DNA of 64,000 bases from assembly GCF_012844345.1 (NCBI RefSeq), contig NZ_CP051625.1:2170001-2234000 (forward strand), in the 5' to 3' direction. This document shows positions 54,253 through 63,320 of this stretch, one piece after another (position 1 is the first letter of the stretch; the number at the start of each line of letters is the position of its first letter). Made by a program: the position numbers and the translations under genes. Under the pieces are notes generated by a model, which was not told where the DNA came from, searched no databases, and worked only from the letters and a program-made list of their open reading frames with translations. Source of the DNA: Pseudomonas sp. gcc21 (GTDB taxonomy: Bacteria; Pseudomonadota; Gammaproteobacteria; Pseudomonadales; Pseudomonadaceae).

Positions 54253-55431
54253 ATGCGAAAAACACCGGAATTCGACATAGTTGTTTATGGAGCGACGGGC
54301 TATACAGGCCGCCTGGTAGCCGAATACCTGGCGCGGGAATATGCCGATGACAAGACGTTACGCTGGGCGATGGCGGGTCGTAATGCGGAAAAACTGGCAG
54401 CGGTGCGCGACGAGATCGGCGCTCCTGCTGAGACGCCTCTGGTCGTCGCTGATGCCAGTGATCCGGCCAGCCTTTACGCGATGGTCGAGCGAACGCGCGT
54501 GGTGCTGACCACCGTCGGACCTTATCAGCTGTATGGCTCGGAACTGGTGGCCGCGTGCGCTGAGAGCGGGACCGATTATGTAGACCTGTGCGGCGAACCC
54601 GCGTGGATGCGCCAGATGATCGACGCACATGCCGACGCGGCCAAGGCCAGCGGTGCACGCATCGTGTTCTCCTGCGGTTTTGATTCGATCCCTTTCGATC
54701 TGGGAGTGTACTACCTGCAACAGGCCGCGAACGAGCGGTTCGGTGGGCCAGTATCGAGGGTCAAGGGCCGGGTCAGAAAAATGAAAGGCACCTTCTCCGG
54801 AGGAACCGCAGCCAGCCTTAAAGCAACCATGGCGGCGGCCAAGGCCAATCCGGAGATATATCAGCTGCTCAGCAATCACTTTGCGCTTGCGCCGGGCTTC
54901 ACCGGGCCCGAGCAACCGCCGGCGAGTAAGCCTGAGTATGATGCGAGCCTGGATAGCTGGGCTGCGCCCTTCATCATGGCAGCGATCAATACGCGTAATG
55001 TTCATCGCTCCAACTCGCTGCTTGGCCACGCCTACGGCGAGCATTTTGTCTATGACGAGATGCTATTGACCGGCCCCGGCGAGCAGGGCAAAGCCATTGC
55101 CGAGGCGGTGGCGTCGGACCGTTCGCTTTCCAGCGACGAGGCTCCGAAGCCGGGTGAAGGACCGACTGCGCAGGAGCGAGAGAACGGCTATTACGACATC
55201 CTGTTCATCGGTGAGTCGGATGACGGCAAAACCATCAAAGCCAGCGTTTCCGGCAAGCGAGACCCGGGATACGGCTCGACATCACGCATGATCGCCGAGA
55301 GCGCGGTCTGTCTGGTACGCGATGCAACCGATACTGCCGGGGGTATCTGGACCACTGCCCCAGCCATGGGCGAGCGGCTCATCAAACGGCTGACCGAGCA
55401 TGCCGGCTTGACGTTCAAGCTGGAAGACTGA
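54253..55431 (+). CDS. Saccharopine dehydrogenase-like NADP-binding protein
   Basis: A 392-residue Rossmann-fold protein resembling saccharopine dehydrogenase and mycobacterial trans-acting enoyl reductases. The cofactor loop is VVYGATGYTGRLVAEYLA near residue 9. Then TTVGPYQLYG and YVDLCGEPAWMR form the substrate-side loop; FSCGFDSIPFDLG and KGTFSGGTAAS follow. Such proteins act on lipids or alpha-aminoadipate; neither is established here. Start ATG 54253 with a weak ribosome site. Followed by a strong hairpin. Confidence 0.83.
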   Translation: MRKTPEFDIVVYGATGYTGRLVAEYLAREYADDKTLRWAMAGRNAEKLAAVRDEIGAPAETPLVVADASDPASLYAMVERTRVVLTTVGPYQLYGSELVAACAESGTDYVDLCGEPAWMRQMIDAHADAAKASGARIVFSCGFDSIPFDLGVYYLQQAANERFGGPVSRVKGRVRKMKGTFSGGTAASLKATMAAAKANPEIYQLLSNHFALAPGFTGPEQPPASKPEYDASLDSWAAPFIMAAINTRNVHRSNSLLGHAYGEHFVYDEMLLTGPGEQGKAIAEAVASDRSLSSDEAPKPGEGPTAQERENGYYDILFIGESDDGKTIKASVSGKRDPGYGSTSRMIAESAVCLVRDATDTAGGIWTTAPAMGERLIKRLTEHAGLTFKLED

Positions 55432-55435
55432 CCGG

Positions 55436-55467
55436 CTAAGCCCGCGCCAGTCCGGGCGCGGGCTTAG
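55436..55467. terminator. Strong hairpin between convergent reductase and rlmJ genes
   Basis: CTAAGCCCGCGCC and its complement form a 13-bp GC-rich stem with a 6-nt loop. It overlaps the rlmJ stop codon (55464-55466). A T-run is missing, so it may act as a shared bidirectional stop by its stem. Confidence 0.6.
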
Positions 55468-56306
55468 GGTTCACCCACCAGCCAATCCATCCGACATTCG
55501 CCATCGCCGGATTGCGCCAGGACCTTCGCCAGCCATGGCAAGGCGGTGTCCAGCTCCTCCCACAGCGGCCAGGGTGGGTTTACTAACATCAGGCCCGAAC
55601 CGTTCAGTCCGAGCTGGTTATCAGCCGGACGCACATTCAGCTCCACGCGTAGCACCTTGGGCAGCCCGGAGTCAGCCACCTGGCGGTAGAAGTCGCGTAA
55701 CAGACGCTGGTCCTTGATCGGATACCAGAGCGCAATGACGGTCTGCCGCATGCGCTGTATCGCGGTTTGCATCGACACCAGACAGCGCGCCAGCTCGTTT
55801 TCCTTTTCAAAGGGCGGATCCAGTAACCACAGGGCGCGTTTTTCGGCGACCGGCAGAAAGGCTTTGGCCAGTTCGTACCCATCGCGCTGGTGCACCGCGA
55901 TGCGCGCGTCATGACTGAAGTGCTCGCGCAAAGTGGCCGCGTCTTCAGGATGCAGTTCGCTGAGAATCATGCGGTCCTGCTCGCGCAGCGAGTCGGCGAT
56001 CAGCTGGGGTGAACCAGGGTAATAGCGCAGGGCCGCATCCGGGTTGTGCGCGGCGACAGCGCTGCGCAGTGCGGCAAACATAGCCGGCAGGTCATCCCTG
56101 TCCCACAGACGGGCAATACCGTCACGGTATTCGCCGGTTTTGCCGGCCGCCTCCCCTTCCAGATCATACATTGCCGTGCCGGCATGACTGTCGAGGTAGC
56201 AATACGGCGTGTCCTTGCGCTGCATCAGCGTCGCCATGCGCAACAGTACGGCGTGCTTGAAGATGTCAGCGTGATTGCCGGCGTGGTAACTGTGGCGGTA
56301 ATTCAT
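55464..56306 (-). CDS. rlmJ: 23S rRNA (adenine2030-N6)-methyltransferase
   Basis: Methylates A2030 of 23S rRNA with SAM. It is 280 residues, the usual size. The N-terminal MNYRHSYHAGNHADIFKH signature, YLDSHAGTAMYDL as SAM motif and the catalytic DPPF at 163-166 are present. The C-terminal GSGLMLVNPPWPL is also typical. It stands alone, with a weak ribosome site before ATG 56306. Confidence 0.93.
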   Translation of the reverse strand: MNYRHSYHAGNHADIFKHAVLLRMATLMQRKDTPYCYLDSHAGTAMYDLEGEAAGKTGEYRDGIARLWDRDDLPAMFAALRSAVAAHNPDAALRYYPGSPQLIADSLREQDRMILSELHPEDAATLREHFSHDARIAVHQRDGYELAKAFLPVAEKRALWLLDPPFEKENELARCLVSMQTAIQRMRQTVIALWYPIKDQRLLRDFYRQVADSGLPKVLRVELNVRPADNQLGLNGSGLMLVNPPWPLWEELDTALPWLAKVLAQSGDGECRMDWLVGEP

Positions 56307-56419
56307 GATACGAACTCGTTAGCGGCAAACGCCGGCATTCTAGGGATGGATAAGGGGCGGCCGCAAGCGAGGCTGGCAAGCCGTCCGCGATGACTCCGCA
56401 GATTGCCAGCGCTCATCGT

Positions 56420-58219
56420 TCAGCTCTGCTGGCTGGTAGGCGTCACGCGAAGCACTTCCTCGATTGTCGTCAACCCGGCGCCGACTTTCTGCGCACCTGA
56501 GAGTCGCAGGCTGTGCATGCCTTCCTTGTAGGCCTGGCGACGCAACGCGTGGAGATCGATATCCGACTGCACCAGCGGCTTGAGGCTGTCACTCAATGGC
56601 ATCAGTTCATACACGCCGGCACGGCCTCGATAGCCGGTTTCCCGACACTCCGGGCAACCTACAGGGCCATGGGCATTAGCCGGCAGCGGCGCATTCCACG
56701 GACGGGTCAGTTCGCGCCAGGCAGCTTCATCCACCTGCGTGTGAACCTTGCAGTGCGGACACAGGGTGCGCACCAGACGCTGGGCCATGACCCCCAGCAC
56801 CGTTGCCTTGATCAGATAAGCCGGCACGCCGAGTTCAATCAAGCGGCTGACCGAGCTGGGGGCATCGTTGGTATGCAGGGTGGATAACACCAGGTGACCT
56901 GTCAGCGCTGCCTGGATCGCCATTTCAGCGGTTTCCAGGTCCCGAATCTCGCCGATCATGATGATGTCCGGATCCTGGCGCATCAGGGCGCGCACCGCGC
57001 TGGCGAAATTGAGATCGATGTTGTGCTGGACCTGCATCTGGTTGAAGCTTTCCTCGACCATCTCGATCGGATCTTCCACCGTGCAGACGTTTACTTCCGG
57101 GGTCGCCAGCTTCTTCAGGGTGGTGTACAGCGTTGTTGTCTTGCCGGAGCCGGTTGGGCCGGTCACCAGCACGATGCCATTGGGTTGGCCAACCATGTGC
57201 TGCCAACGGCGTTTGTCCTCGCCGGAAAACCCCAGCTGATCGAAGCTACGCAGCAGCACGTCCGGATCGAAAATCCGCATCACCATCTTTTCGCCAAAGG
57301 CGGTTGGCAGGGTAGAAAGCCGCAACTCCACCTCGTTACCCTGCGGCGATTTGGTCTTTACCCGGCCGTCCTGCGGCTTGCGCTTCTCGGCGACGTTCAT
57401 CCGACCGAGTGTTTTCAGCCGGCTGACCACCGCCACCGCCACCTGCAGCGGGAAGCTGTAAACCGTATGCAGCACACCGTCGATACGCAACCTGACGCTA
57501 CCGGTTTCACGGCGTGGCTCAATGTGGATATCACTGGCGCGCTGCTCGAAGGCGTATTGAAACAGCCAGTCGACGATATTGACTACGTGGGCATCGTTGG
57601 CGTCCGGCTCCTGACTCATGTTGCCAAGATTCAGCAGCTGTTCGAAATTGCCGATGCTGGTGTTCTTCTGCTCGCTGTTGTTGGCCCCGCTGACCGAGCG
57701 TGCCAGCCGGTAAAACTCGAGTGAATAACGTTGGATGTCCGCCGGACTGGCGACCACGCGCAGGATTTCCCGCTTCAGCACATGGTTAAGATTGGCTTCC
57801 CAGCTGGTTACCCATGGCTGGGCGCTGGCAATGGTGACCTGGCGTTCGTTGACTTCAACCGCGAGGATCCTGTGCCTCTGCGCAAAGGCGAACGACATCA
57901 GCGGCGTGACCTCGGCAACGTTGATCTTCAACGGGTCGATGCGATAGAACGGCTGGCCCGCCTCGGCCGCAAGCCAGCGGCTGAGGCTCTCCAGATCAAG
58001 TGTCTTGCCCGGCCGGGAGAGATCGTCCAGATTCTGTGTGGCAATGAATTCCAGCGGATGCAGCGCTTGCGTCTCGCCGACCGCCGCACGGCGCAGCGTG
58101 CTCACCTGCTCGGCCGTATCGAGGTCCATTCGGCCCTGCCCCACCAGCGCCTTGAGCAGGTCGGTCAGATCCAGCAAGCGGTCGCTTTCCACGGTAACCA
58201 GCTCCTTCAGATGCAGCAT
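56420..58219 (-). CDS. GspE/PilB-type secretion ATPase, orphan
   Basis: A 599-residue hexameric ATPase of the type II secretion/type IV pilus family. N-terminal GspE_N-like domain about 70-170, Walker A GPTGSGKT at 354-361, Asp box near 383 (TVEDPIEM), Walker B region DIIMIGEIRD at 418-427, His box HTNDAPSS. The zinc-binding motif has C487, C490, C522 and C525 (CPHC, CPEC). All ATPase elements are intact. No gsp or pil operon flanks it; pseudomonads carry such a solitary copy. Its partner machinery cannot be seen here. Confidence 0.9.
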   Translation of the reverse strand: MLHLKELVTVESDRLLDLTDLLKALVGQGRMDLDTAEQVSTLRRAAVGETQALHPLEFIATQNLDDLSRPGKTLDLESLSRWLAAEAGQPFYRIDPLKINVAEVTPLMSFAFAQRHRILAVEVNERQVTIASAQPWVTSWEANLNHVLKREILRVVASPADIQRYSLEFYRLARSVSGANNSEQKNTSIGNFEQLLNLGNMSQEPDANDAHVVNIVDWLFQYAFEQRASDIHIEPRRETGSVRLRIDGVLHTVYSFPLQVAVAVVSRLKTLGRMNVAEKRKPQDGRVKTKSPQGNEVELRLSTLPTAFGEKMVMRIFDPDVLLRSFDQLGFSGEDKRRWQHMVGQPNGIVLVTGPTGSGKTTTLYTTLKKLATPEVNVCTVEDPIEMVEESFNQMQVQHNIDLNFASAVRALMRQDPDIIMIGEIRDLETAEMAIQAALTGHLVLSTLHTNDAPSSVSRLIELGVPAYLIKATVLGVMAQRLVRTLCPHCKVHTQVDEAAWRELTRPWNAPLPANAHGPVGCPECRETGYRGRAGVYELMPLSDSLKPLVQSDIDLHALRRQAYKEGMHSLRLSGAQKVGAGLTTIEEVLRVTPTSQQS

Positions 58220-58246
58220 CCCTTTCTCCCTTTCCGGCTTCGGCTC

Positions 58247-59650
58247 TTAGTTATTGAGCACTCTCCAGGCATCCAGCCGCCGTAGACGTTGACCCTGATT
58301 GCGCAGCGCCGCCAGCAGGGCCGGTCGCTGTTCCGCATCAACCAGCGGATACTGCTCAAGCAAAGCCTGCAACTTGTTCAGCTCGCCGAACAGACGATCA
58401 GCTTCGGGTACATCCAGCAACTGACGGAAACCGGACAGCAGGAAATACAAGCGGCCCAGCCGCGGCTGTTGGTCCATCCATTCGCTGACCGCCGAATCCG
58501 GTTCATTGTGGTGGGGCACGACCAGACTCTGTATCTCCTTGGCCACCGCGGCAAGCAACCAGCGCGGCACTGCCAGCGCGCCGATCTTGTCGCCCCGTGG
58601 CGGGCGTGCCTGTCTCCAGCCGGATTGGTGCAGCCACAACGCCAGCGATATGAACAACTCACCCCAGGCGCGGTCCTGAATCACCTCGTCAAACAATGCA
58701 GGCGCTTTGTCGCGCGCTGCCTGGCTCTCTTCGTCATCGGCCCAGCCTGCCAGCGCCAGCGGACGAAACGCGCCGATCAGCTGATCAAGCGGCTGCACAA
58801 AGGACTGCCCGGCGGAGCGCGGCAGGGCCAGATCGAACACGCCAAAATAGGCGCGCAACACACCGAGATGGGTTGTCAGATCGCGGAACAGTTTCCATTG
58901 CCCGGTGTGGCGATACTGTTCGGCCAGGCGCTGGGTGTGGCCCAGCAACTGCCAGCCAGCGCCGGCAATGACCTCGTCCACCGTGGACTCGGCACTCCAT
59001 TGAACAAAGGCGGGCTTGAGTGCATAACTGGCCGGATCGAACAGCCGATAACCGCGTTCCGCCTTGCTGATATCACAGGGCATCAACGGCAGGTCGGCGG
59101 CGAGGCGTGCCGCCAGTTCAAGCACGGCGACGGCCGGCCCCTGGCGCACCTCCAGTTCGAGTTCACAGATCGGCTCTTCATGCTCGCCGGCGATGACCCT
59201 GCCTTCGTCCAGCGCCACTTCCACTTCAACCGGCTCGCCTTCGCGTTCCCACTTGATAATCGCTCGTGTGCGCTGGAAATCAGTGGTGAACAACGGCTGC
59301 AGCTGGCTCAGATCGAGATCGGCCAGCGCCTGGGGCCAGCAACTGTCATCCAGCAACGAGAGATCCAGATGATCCTGGCTCAGCGGCCAGTCCCACTCGT
59401 TGCGTTCAGACAAGCCGGCAACGCTCTGACCACGGCTTTTCAGGGTCTGTATATATTGATCACCATCGCGCCGCAGCCGCAGCGCAACCCTGGCTGCGAC
59501 AAGATCCCGCGTAGCGGTGTCATAGTATTGGTTATGCAGGAGACCGGAATGCCATTCGCCGGATAACCGCTCGGCCAACAGCGGGTGTTCGCGCAGTGCC
59601 GCCAGTGTTTTGGGCGTTACACGGAGTTTGATTTCTGTCTCTTTGACCAT
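58247..59650 (-). CDS. ygiF: CYTH-CHAD domain inorganic triphosphatase
   Basis: A 467-residue protein with an N-terminal CYTH triphosphate tunnel domain (about 1-205) and a C-terminal helical CHAD domain (about 215-460). The defining ExExK is E4-x-E6-x-K8 (KETEIKLR). Further charged strands line the tunnel (ELELEVRQG). CHAD helices bind polyphosphate through basic and His residues. The combination matches YgiF, which cleaves inorganic triphosphate. It lies next to phosphate transport genes (divergent DUF47-pit) and 27 bp upstream of the GspE-like gene. Confidence 0.9.
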   Translation of the reverse strand: MVKETEIKLRVTPKTLAALREHPLLAERLSGEWHSGLLHNQYYDTATRDLVAARVALRLRRDGDQYIQTLKSRGQSVAGLSERNEWDWPLSQDHLDLSLLDDSCWPQALADLDLSQLQPLFTTDFQRTRAIIKWEREGEPVEVEVALDEGRVIAGEHEEPICELELEVRQGPAVAVLELAARLAADLPLMPCDISKAERGYRLFDPASYALKPAFVQWSAESTVDEVIAGAGWQLLGHTQRLAEQYRHTGQWKLFRDLTTHLGVLRAYFGVFDLALPRSAGQSFVQPLDQLIGAFRPLALAGWADDEESQAARDKAPALFDEVIQDRAWGELFISLALWLHQSGWRQARPPRGDKIGALAVPRWLLAAVAKEIQSLVVPHHNEPDSAVSEWMDQQPRLGRLYFLLSGFRQLLDVPEADRLFGELNKLQALLEQYPLVDAEQRPALLAALRNQGQRLRRLDAWRVLNN

Positions 59651-59721
59651 TGTAATTCTCTGTATAGTTTCGCCGGACGCGACGTTAATACCGTTTGGGT
59701 GACGTGGCGGGGATCAACATC

Positions 59722-59727
59722 TATAAT
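59722..59727 (+). promoter_or_regulatory. Putative -10 element of the phosphate transport genes
   Basis: A perfect TATAAT 30 bp before the DUF47 gene start; a convincing -35 is not visible 16-18 bp upstream. No clear Pho box (CTGTCATA direct repeat) is seen. Confidence 0.4.
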
Positions 59728-59756
59728 TTGCGGCCTTAAAAAGCCTTGGAGCCTTC

Positions 59757-60434
59757 ATGCCCAACAATCCTTTTCTAAGCCTGTTCGGTCGCTCGCCTAT
59801 CGGCCCCATGCAACTGCATATTGCCAAGGCTCATGAGTGCGCAGCGAAGCTGAACGACTTCATCGATGCCGTTATCGCCGATAACTGGACCGAAGCCGAA
59901 CGTATTCAGCAGGAAATCGCTGAGCTGGAGCGCGCCGCAGACAAGCTGAAAAAAGATGTCCGCGTGCACCTGCCCAAGAGTCTGTTTCTGCCCGTGCCGC
60001 GTTCGGACCTGCTGGAACTGCTGAGTGTACAGGACAAAGTAGCCAACCGCGCCAAGGATATCGCCGGCCTCATGCTGGGCCGCAAGATGACCATTCCAGG
60101 GCCGTTGCAAGCCGGTTTCAAGACTTTTGTCGGTCGTTCAGTAGACGCAGCAGCGCAGGCTTTGCGAGCCATGAACGAGCTCGACGAATTGCTGGAAACA
60201 GGCTTCTCCGGCCGCGAAGTAACGCTGGTTGAAAAGCTGATTGATGAACTCGACCGTATCGAGCACGAAACCGACAACTTGCAGATCAAGTTGCGCGCAG
60301 AGCTGTATCAGCTGGAAAAGGATCTTCCTCCAGTGGACGTAATGTTTCTGTACAAGATCATCGAATGGATTGGTGACGTGGCAGACCGGGCACAACGTGT
60401 TGGAAACCGCCTGGAATTATTGATGGCCCGCTAG
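59757..60434 (+). CDS. DUF47/PhoU-like Pit accessory protein
   Basis: A 225-residue all-helical protein of the DUF47 (TIGR00153) family, structurally related to PhoU. KAHECAAKLNDFIDAV and AERIQQEIAELERAADKLK are PhoU-like helices with acidic metal-binding patches (DELDRIEHETDNLQ). It regulates or pairs with low-affinity phosphate transporters of the Pit type. TTGGAG precedes ATG 59757. It lies 82 bp before pit on the same strand, an arrangement found widely. Confidence 0.92.
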   Translation: MPNNPFLSLFGRSPIGPMQLHIAKAHECAAKLNDFIDAVIADNWTEAERIQQEIAELERAADKLKKDVRVHLPKSLFLPVPRSDLLELLSVQDKVANRAKDIAGLMLGRKMTIPGPLQAGFKTFVGRSVDAAAQALRAMNELDELLETGFSGREVTLVEKLIDELDRIEHETDNLQIKLRAELYQLEKDLPPVDVMFLYKIIEWIGDVADRAQRVGNRLELLMAR

Positions 60435-60516
60435 GGACGTTGCCGTTTCTGCACAACGAAACGGCAGCTTCCGCTGAAGGCCAGCCCTTACACGCATACC
60501 AACAGAGCATTTGATT

Positions 60517-61776
60517 ATGACCCTCATCGCAGAATACGGCACCGTGCTGCTGATCCTTGCCTGCCTTTTCGGTTTCTTCATGGCATGGGGCGTCGGCGCC
60601 AACGATGTCGCCAACGCCATGGGAACGTCAGTTGGCTCCCGCGCGCTGACTATCAAGCAGGCGATCATGATCGCCATCGTATTCGAATTTCTCGGCGCCT
60701 ATCTGGCGGGTGGAGAAGTTACCCAGACGGTAAGAAGCGGCATCCTCGATTCCAGCATGATCAGCCCCGAACAGATGGTATTCGGCATGCTGGCCGCACT
60801 CCTCGCTGCAGGTTCATGGCTGTTCATCGCGTCGACCCGGGGTTGGCCGGTTTCAACCACCCACTCGATTATCGGCGCGGTGATTGGCTTCGGCGCGGTG
60901 GGCGTCTCGGTTGATGCCGTAAACTGGGGAGGCGTTGTCCCCATTGTTTCAAGCTGGGTCATTTCGCCACTGCTGTCCGGCGTGATCGCTTTCAGTATCT
61001 TCCTCAGCGTGCACAAGCTGATCCTGAACACCGAAGAACCCTTCCTCAACGCCAAGCGCTACGTCCCCTTCTATATGTTTGCGGTCGGCTTCCTGGTTAC
61101 CCTGATGACGGTGACCAAGGGACTCAAGCACGTCGGTCTGGATATCTCCGGCTGGCAGGCGCTCGGCCTGGCCACCCTGATCGGGCTGCTGATCACTGGC
61201 CTGGGTCTGATTCTGCTGTCCCGCATCCAGATCGACCCTGAAGCCGACAAGACCTTCTATTTCGCCAGCGTTGAGAAGGTTTTCGCGGTGCTGATGATCT
61301 TTACCGCCTGTTCCATGGCCTTTGCCCACGGCTCGAATGACGTGGCCAATGCGGTCGGCCCCCTCGCTGCGATTGTCGGCGTACTGCAGAGCGGCGGCGA
61401 GATGGGCGAAACCACTCTGGTGCCCGGCTGGATTCTGCTGCTGGGTGCGGCGGGTATCGTGGTGGGTCTGGCTACCTACGGGTACCGTGTCATCGCGACC
61501 ATCGGCAAGCACATCACGGAACTGACGCCAAGTCGCGGCTTCGCTGCAGAGCTGGCGACTGCCGCTACGGTAGTTGGTGCTTCCACCATTGGCTTGCCGG
61601 TGTCCACCACCCACACGCTGGTCGGCGCAGTTCTTGGTGTAGGTATGGCGCGGGGTATCGGCGCGCTGAATCTGCACGTTATCGGCCGTATCTTCAGTTC
61701 CTGGCTGGTAACCCTGCCCGCTGGCGCCGCGCTGTCGATCCTGTTCTTCTTCATTCTTACTGGCATATTCGGCTGA
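60517..61776 (+). CDS. pit: Low-affinity inorganic phosphate transporter, Pit family
   Basis: A 419-residue inner membrane metal-phosphate:H+ symporter with about ten segments. Both inverted-repeat signatures are intact: GANDVANAMGTSVG in the first half and GSNDVANAVGPLAA in the second, along with WPVSTTHSIIGAVIG and LPVSTTHTLVGAVLG. The frame opens with TTG at 60511, but the ATG at 60517 is the natural start. Together with the DUF47 gene it forms a phosphate uptake unit. A hairpin follows. Confidence 0.95.
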   Translation: MTLIAEYGTVLLILACLFGFFMAWGVGANDVANAMGTSVGSRALTIKQAIMIAIVFEFLGAYLAGGEVTQTVRSGILDSSMISPEQMVFGMLAALLAAGSWLFIASTRGWPVSTTHSIIGAVIGFGAVGVSVDAVNWGGVVPIVSSWVISPLLSGVIAFSIFLSVHKLILNTEEPFLNAKRYVPFYMFAVGFLVTLMTVTKGLKHVGLDISGWQALGLATLIGLLITGLGLILLSRIQIDPEADKTFYFASVEKVFAVLMIFTACSMAFAHGSNDVANAVGPLAAIVGVLQSGGEMGETTLVPGWILLLGAAGIVVGLATYGYRVIATIGKHITELTPSRGFAAELATAATVVGASTIGLPVSTTHTLVGAVLGVGMARGIGALNLHVIGRIFSSWLVTLPAGAALSILFFFILTGIFG

Positions 61777-61785
61777 CTCGCCGCG

Positions 61786-61825
61786 CCTGGTGACGTAACC
61801 TGACCATTCAGCTTACGTCACCAGG
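61786..61825 (+). terminator. Terminator-like hairpin after pit
   Basis: CCTGGTGACGTAA and TTACGTCACCAGG, perfect 13-bp arms with a 14-nt loop, beginning 10 bp after the stop; the tail GTGTGTTGTCGTTT is moderately T-rich. Confidence 0.65.
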
Positions 61826-61929
61826 GTGTGTTGTCGTTTCTCGCGCATCATATGTTCGCCGTCCCACCCCAGGACGTTGACTGGACGACGCACCCGCGAC
61901 GTAACGACACCACACGCCAGGAGCCAAAC

Positions 61930-63081
61930 ATGGGCCTACCCTCTCTCAGGGCGCAATTCGAAGCGCTGCTCAAAGCCCCGTCCATAAGCTGCACCCAGCC
62001 GGAGCATGACCAGTCCAACATGGAGGTGATCAACCTTCTGGCAAGTTGGCTGGAAGAGCTGGGCTTCTCGTGCAATATACAGGCTATAGAAGGCCAGCCT
62101 GGCAAGGCCAATCTGGTGGCCATACTCGGCAGCGGCCCAGGCGGCCTGGTATTGGCCGGCCATACGGACACCGTGCCATGCAACCCGGAACGCTGGAAAT
62201 ATGATCCCTTCGCCCTGACCGAAGCTGATGGCCGCTGGTACGGGCTGGGCAGCTGCGATATGAAGGGCTTTTTCCCGCTTATCATCGAAGCGGTGAAAGA
62301 CTATCGGGACCGCTCGTTTCACCAGCCGCTGATCATACTGGCGACAGCTGATGAGGAGAGTTCAATGACCGGCGCCCGGGCGTTGGTTGCCAGCAGCCTG
62401 CACCATGCTCGCCATGCAGTGATTGGGGAACCCACTGGCCTGAAGCCGATCCGGGTACACAAAGGCATCCTCATGGAGCGCGTGGAGATTAGCGGTCAGG
62501 CTGGCCACTCGTCTGATCCGTCACTCGGTCGCAATGCCCTGGAGGCCATGCACAGTGTCATTGGCGAACTGATTTCGTTGAGGACCGACTGGCAACGCCG
62601 CTGGCAGAATCCGCTGTTCAGCGTGCCGGTGCCTACCATGAATCTCGGCTGCATCCACGGCGGAGACAACCCGAACCGGATCTGCGGTACCTGTGCACTG
62701 GAATTCGACATCCGCCCCCTGCCCGGCATGGATCCCGATGCGTTGCGTGCCGAGATACATGCTCGCCTGAAGATCATCGCAGCCGAGCAGCAGATCAGTA
62801 TCGACTATTTGCCATTGTTCCCAGGCGTACCCCCGCTGGACACCGCCGCTAACGCTCCGCTGGTTCAGGCCTGTGAACAGCTCACCGGATACAGCGCCGG
62901 CAGCGTCGCTTTCGCGACAGAAGGGCCATACCTCAACCAGCTCGGTATGCAAACGCTCATCCTCGGCCCCGGAGATATCGACCAGGCGCACCAACCGGAC
63001 GAATTTCTCGCAATGGATAGGATCGACCCGACCGTGAAGATATTGCGTCAGCTGATAGAGCGGTTTTGTCTCAGCGGCTGA
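61930..63081 (+). CDS. argE: Acetylornithine deacetylase
   Basis: Releases ornithine and acetate from N-acetylornithine in arginine synthesis. It is 383 residues, M20 metallopeptidase family. Zinc ligands: His78 and Asp80 in LAGHTDTVP, the bridging region GLGSCDMKGF, catalytic Glu in ATADEESSMTG, VIGEPTGLKP, and the dimerisation-domain His in ISGQAGHSSDPSLG. The frame opens at 61828, but CAGGAG precedes ATG 61930 and matches the family start. Ornithine links it to speC metabolically, though not genetically. Confidence 0.92.
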   Translation: MGLPSLRAQFEALLKAPSISCTQPEHDQSNMEVINLLASWLEELGFSCNIQAIEGQPGKANLVAILGSGPGGLVLAGHTDTVPCNPERWKYDPFALTEADGRWYGLGSCDMKGFFPLIIEAVKDYRDRSFHQPLIILATADEESSMTGARALVASSLHHARHAVIGEPTGLKPIRVHKGILMERVEISGQAGHSSDPSLGRNALEAMHSVIGELISLRTDWQRRWQNPLFSVPVPTMNLGCIHGGDNPNRICGTCALEFDIRPLPGMDPDALRAEIHARLKIIAAEQQISIDYLPLFPGVPPLDTAANAPLVQACEQLTGYSAGSVAFATEGPYLNQLGMQTLILGPGDIDQAHQPDEFLAMDRIDPTVKILRQLIERFCLSG

Positions 63082-63121
63082 TGATGTGTCAATTAAACCC
63101 TGGGGCGTCCTGCGGCCGCCG

Positions 63122-63261
63122 ATCGCGGCGGGTCGCCCCTCCCACAGTTGGTCAAGTGCAACACGAAACTATCTTGTGGGAGGCGCCCCCCGGCCCGACG
63201 CCTCCCACTGAAGAGCTCTGAGTACACACTGTCCTAAGTGGGAGGGGCGACCCGCCGCGAT
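63122..63261. repeat. REP-like palindrome cluster
   Basis: ATCGCGGCGGGTCGCC and onward at 63122-63145 and its exact reverse complement at 63238-63261 form a 24-bp inverted pair. Between them, GTGGGAGGCG (63176-63185) and CGCCTCCCAC (63199-63208) form a smaller related hairpin. The core GTGGGAGG is typical of Pseudomonas REP elements, so this looks like a REPIN-type pair with an added third element in a 239-bp gene-free spacer. No transposase (RAYT) gene lies in the window. Confidence 0.8.
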
Positions 63262-63320
63262 AGCGTCTGCAAGACGCTCTGAGGTTCAGCTAACGCTGGA
63301 GCCTGCATGGGCACGTAGCC

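Noticed and set aside
58289..59566. Plus-strand open frame of 425 codons opposite the CYTH-CHAD gene
   Set aside because: It is antisense to a clear gene with intact domain motifs; the translation has no recognisable domain and arises from high-GC codon bias.
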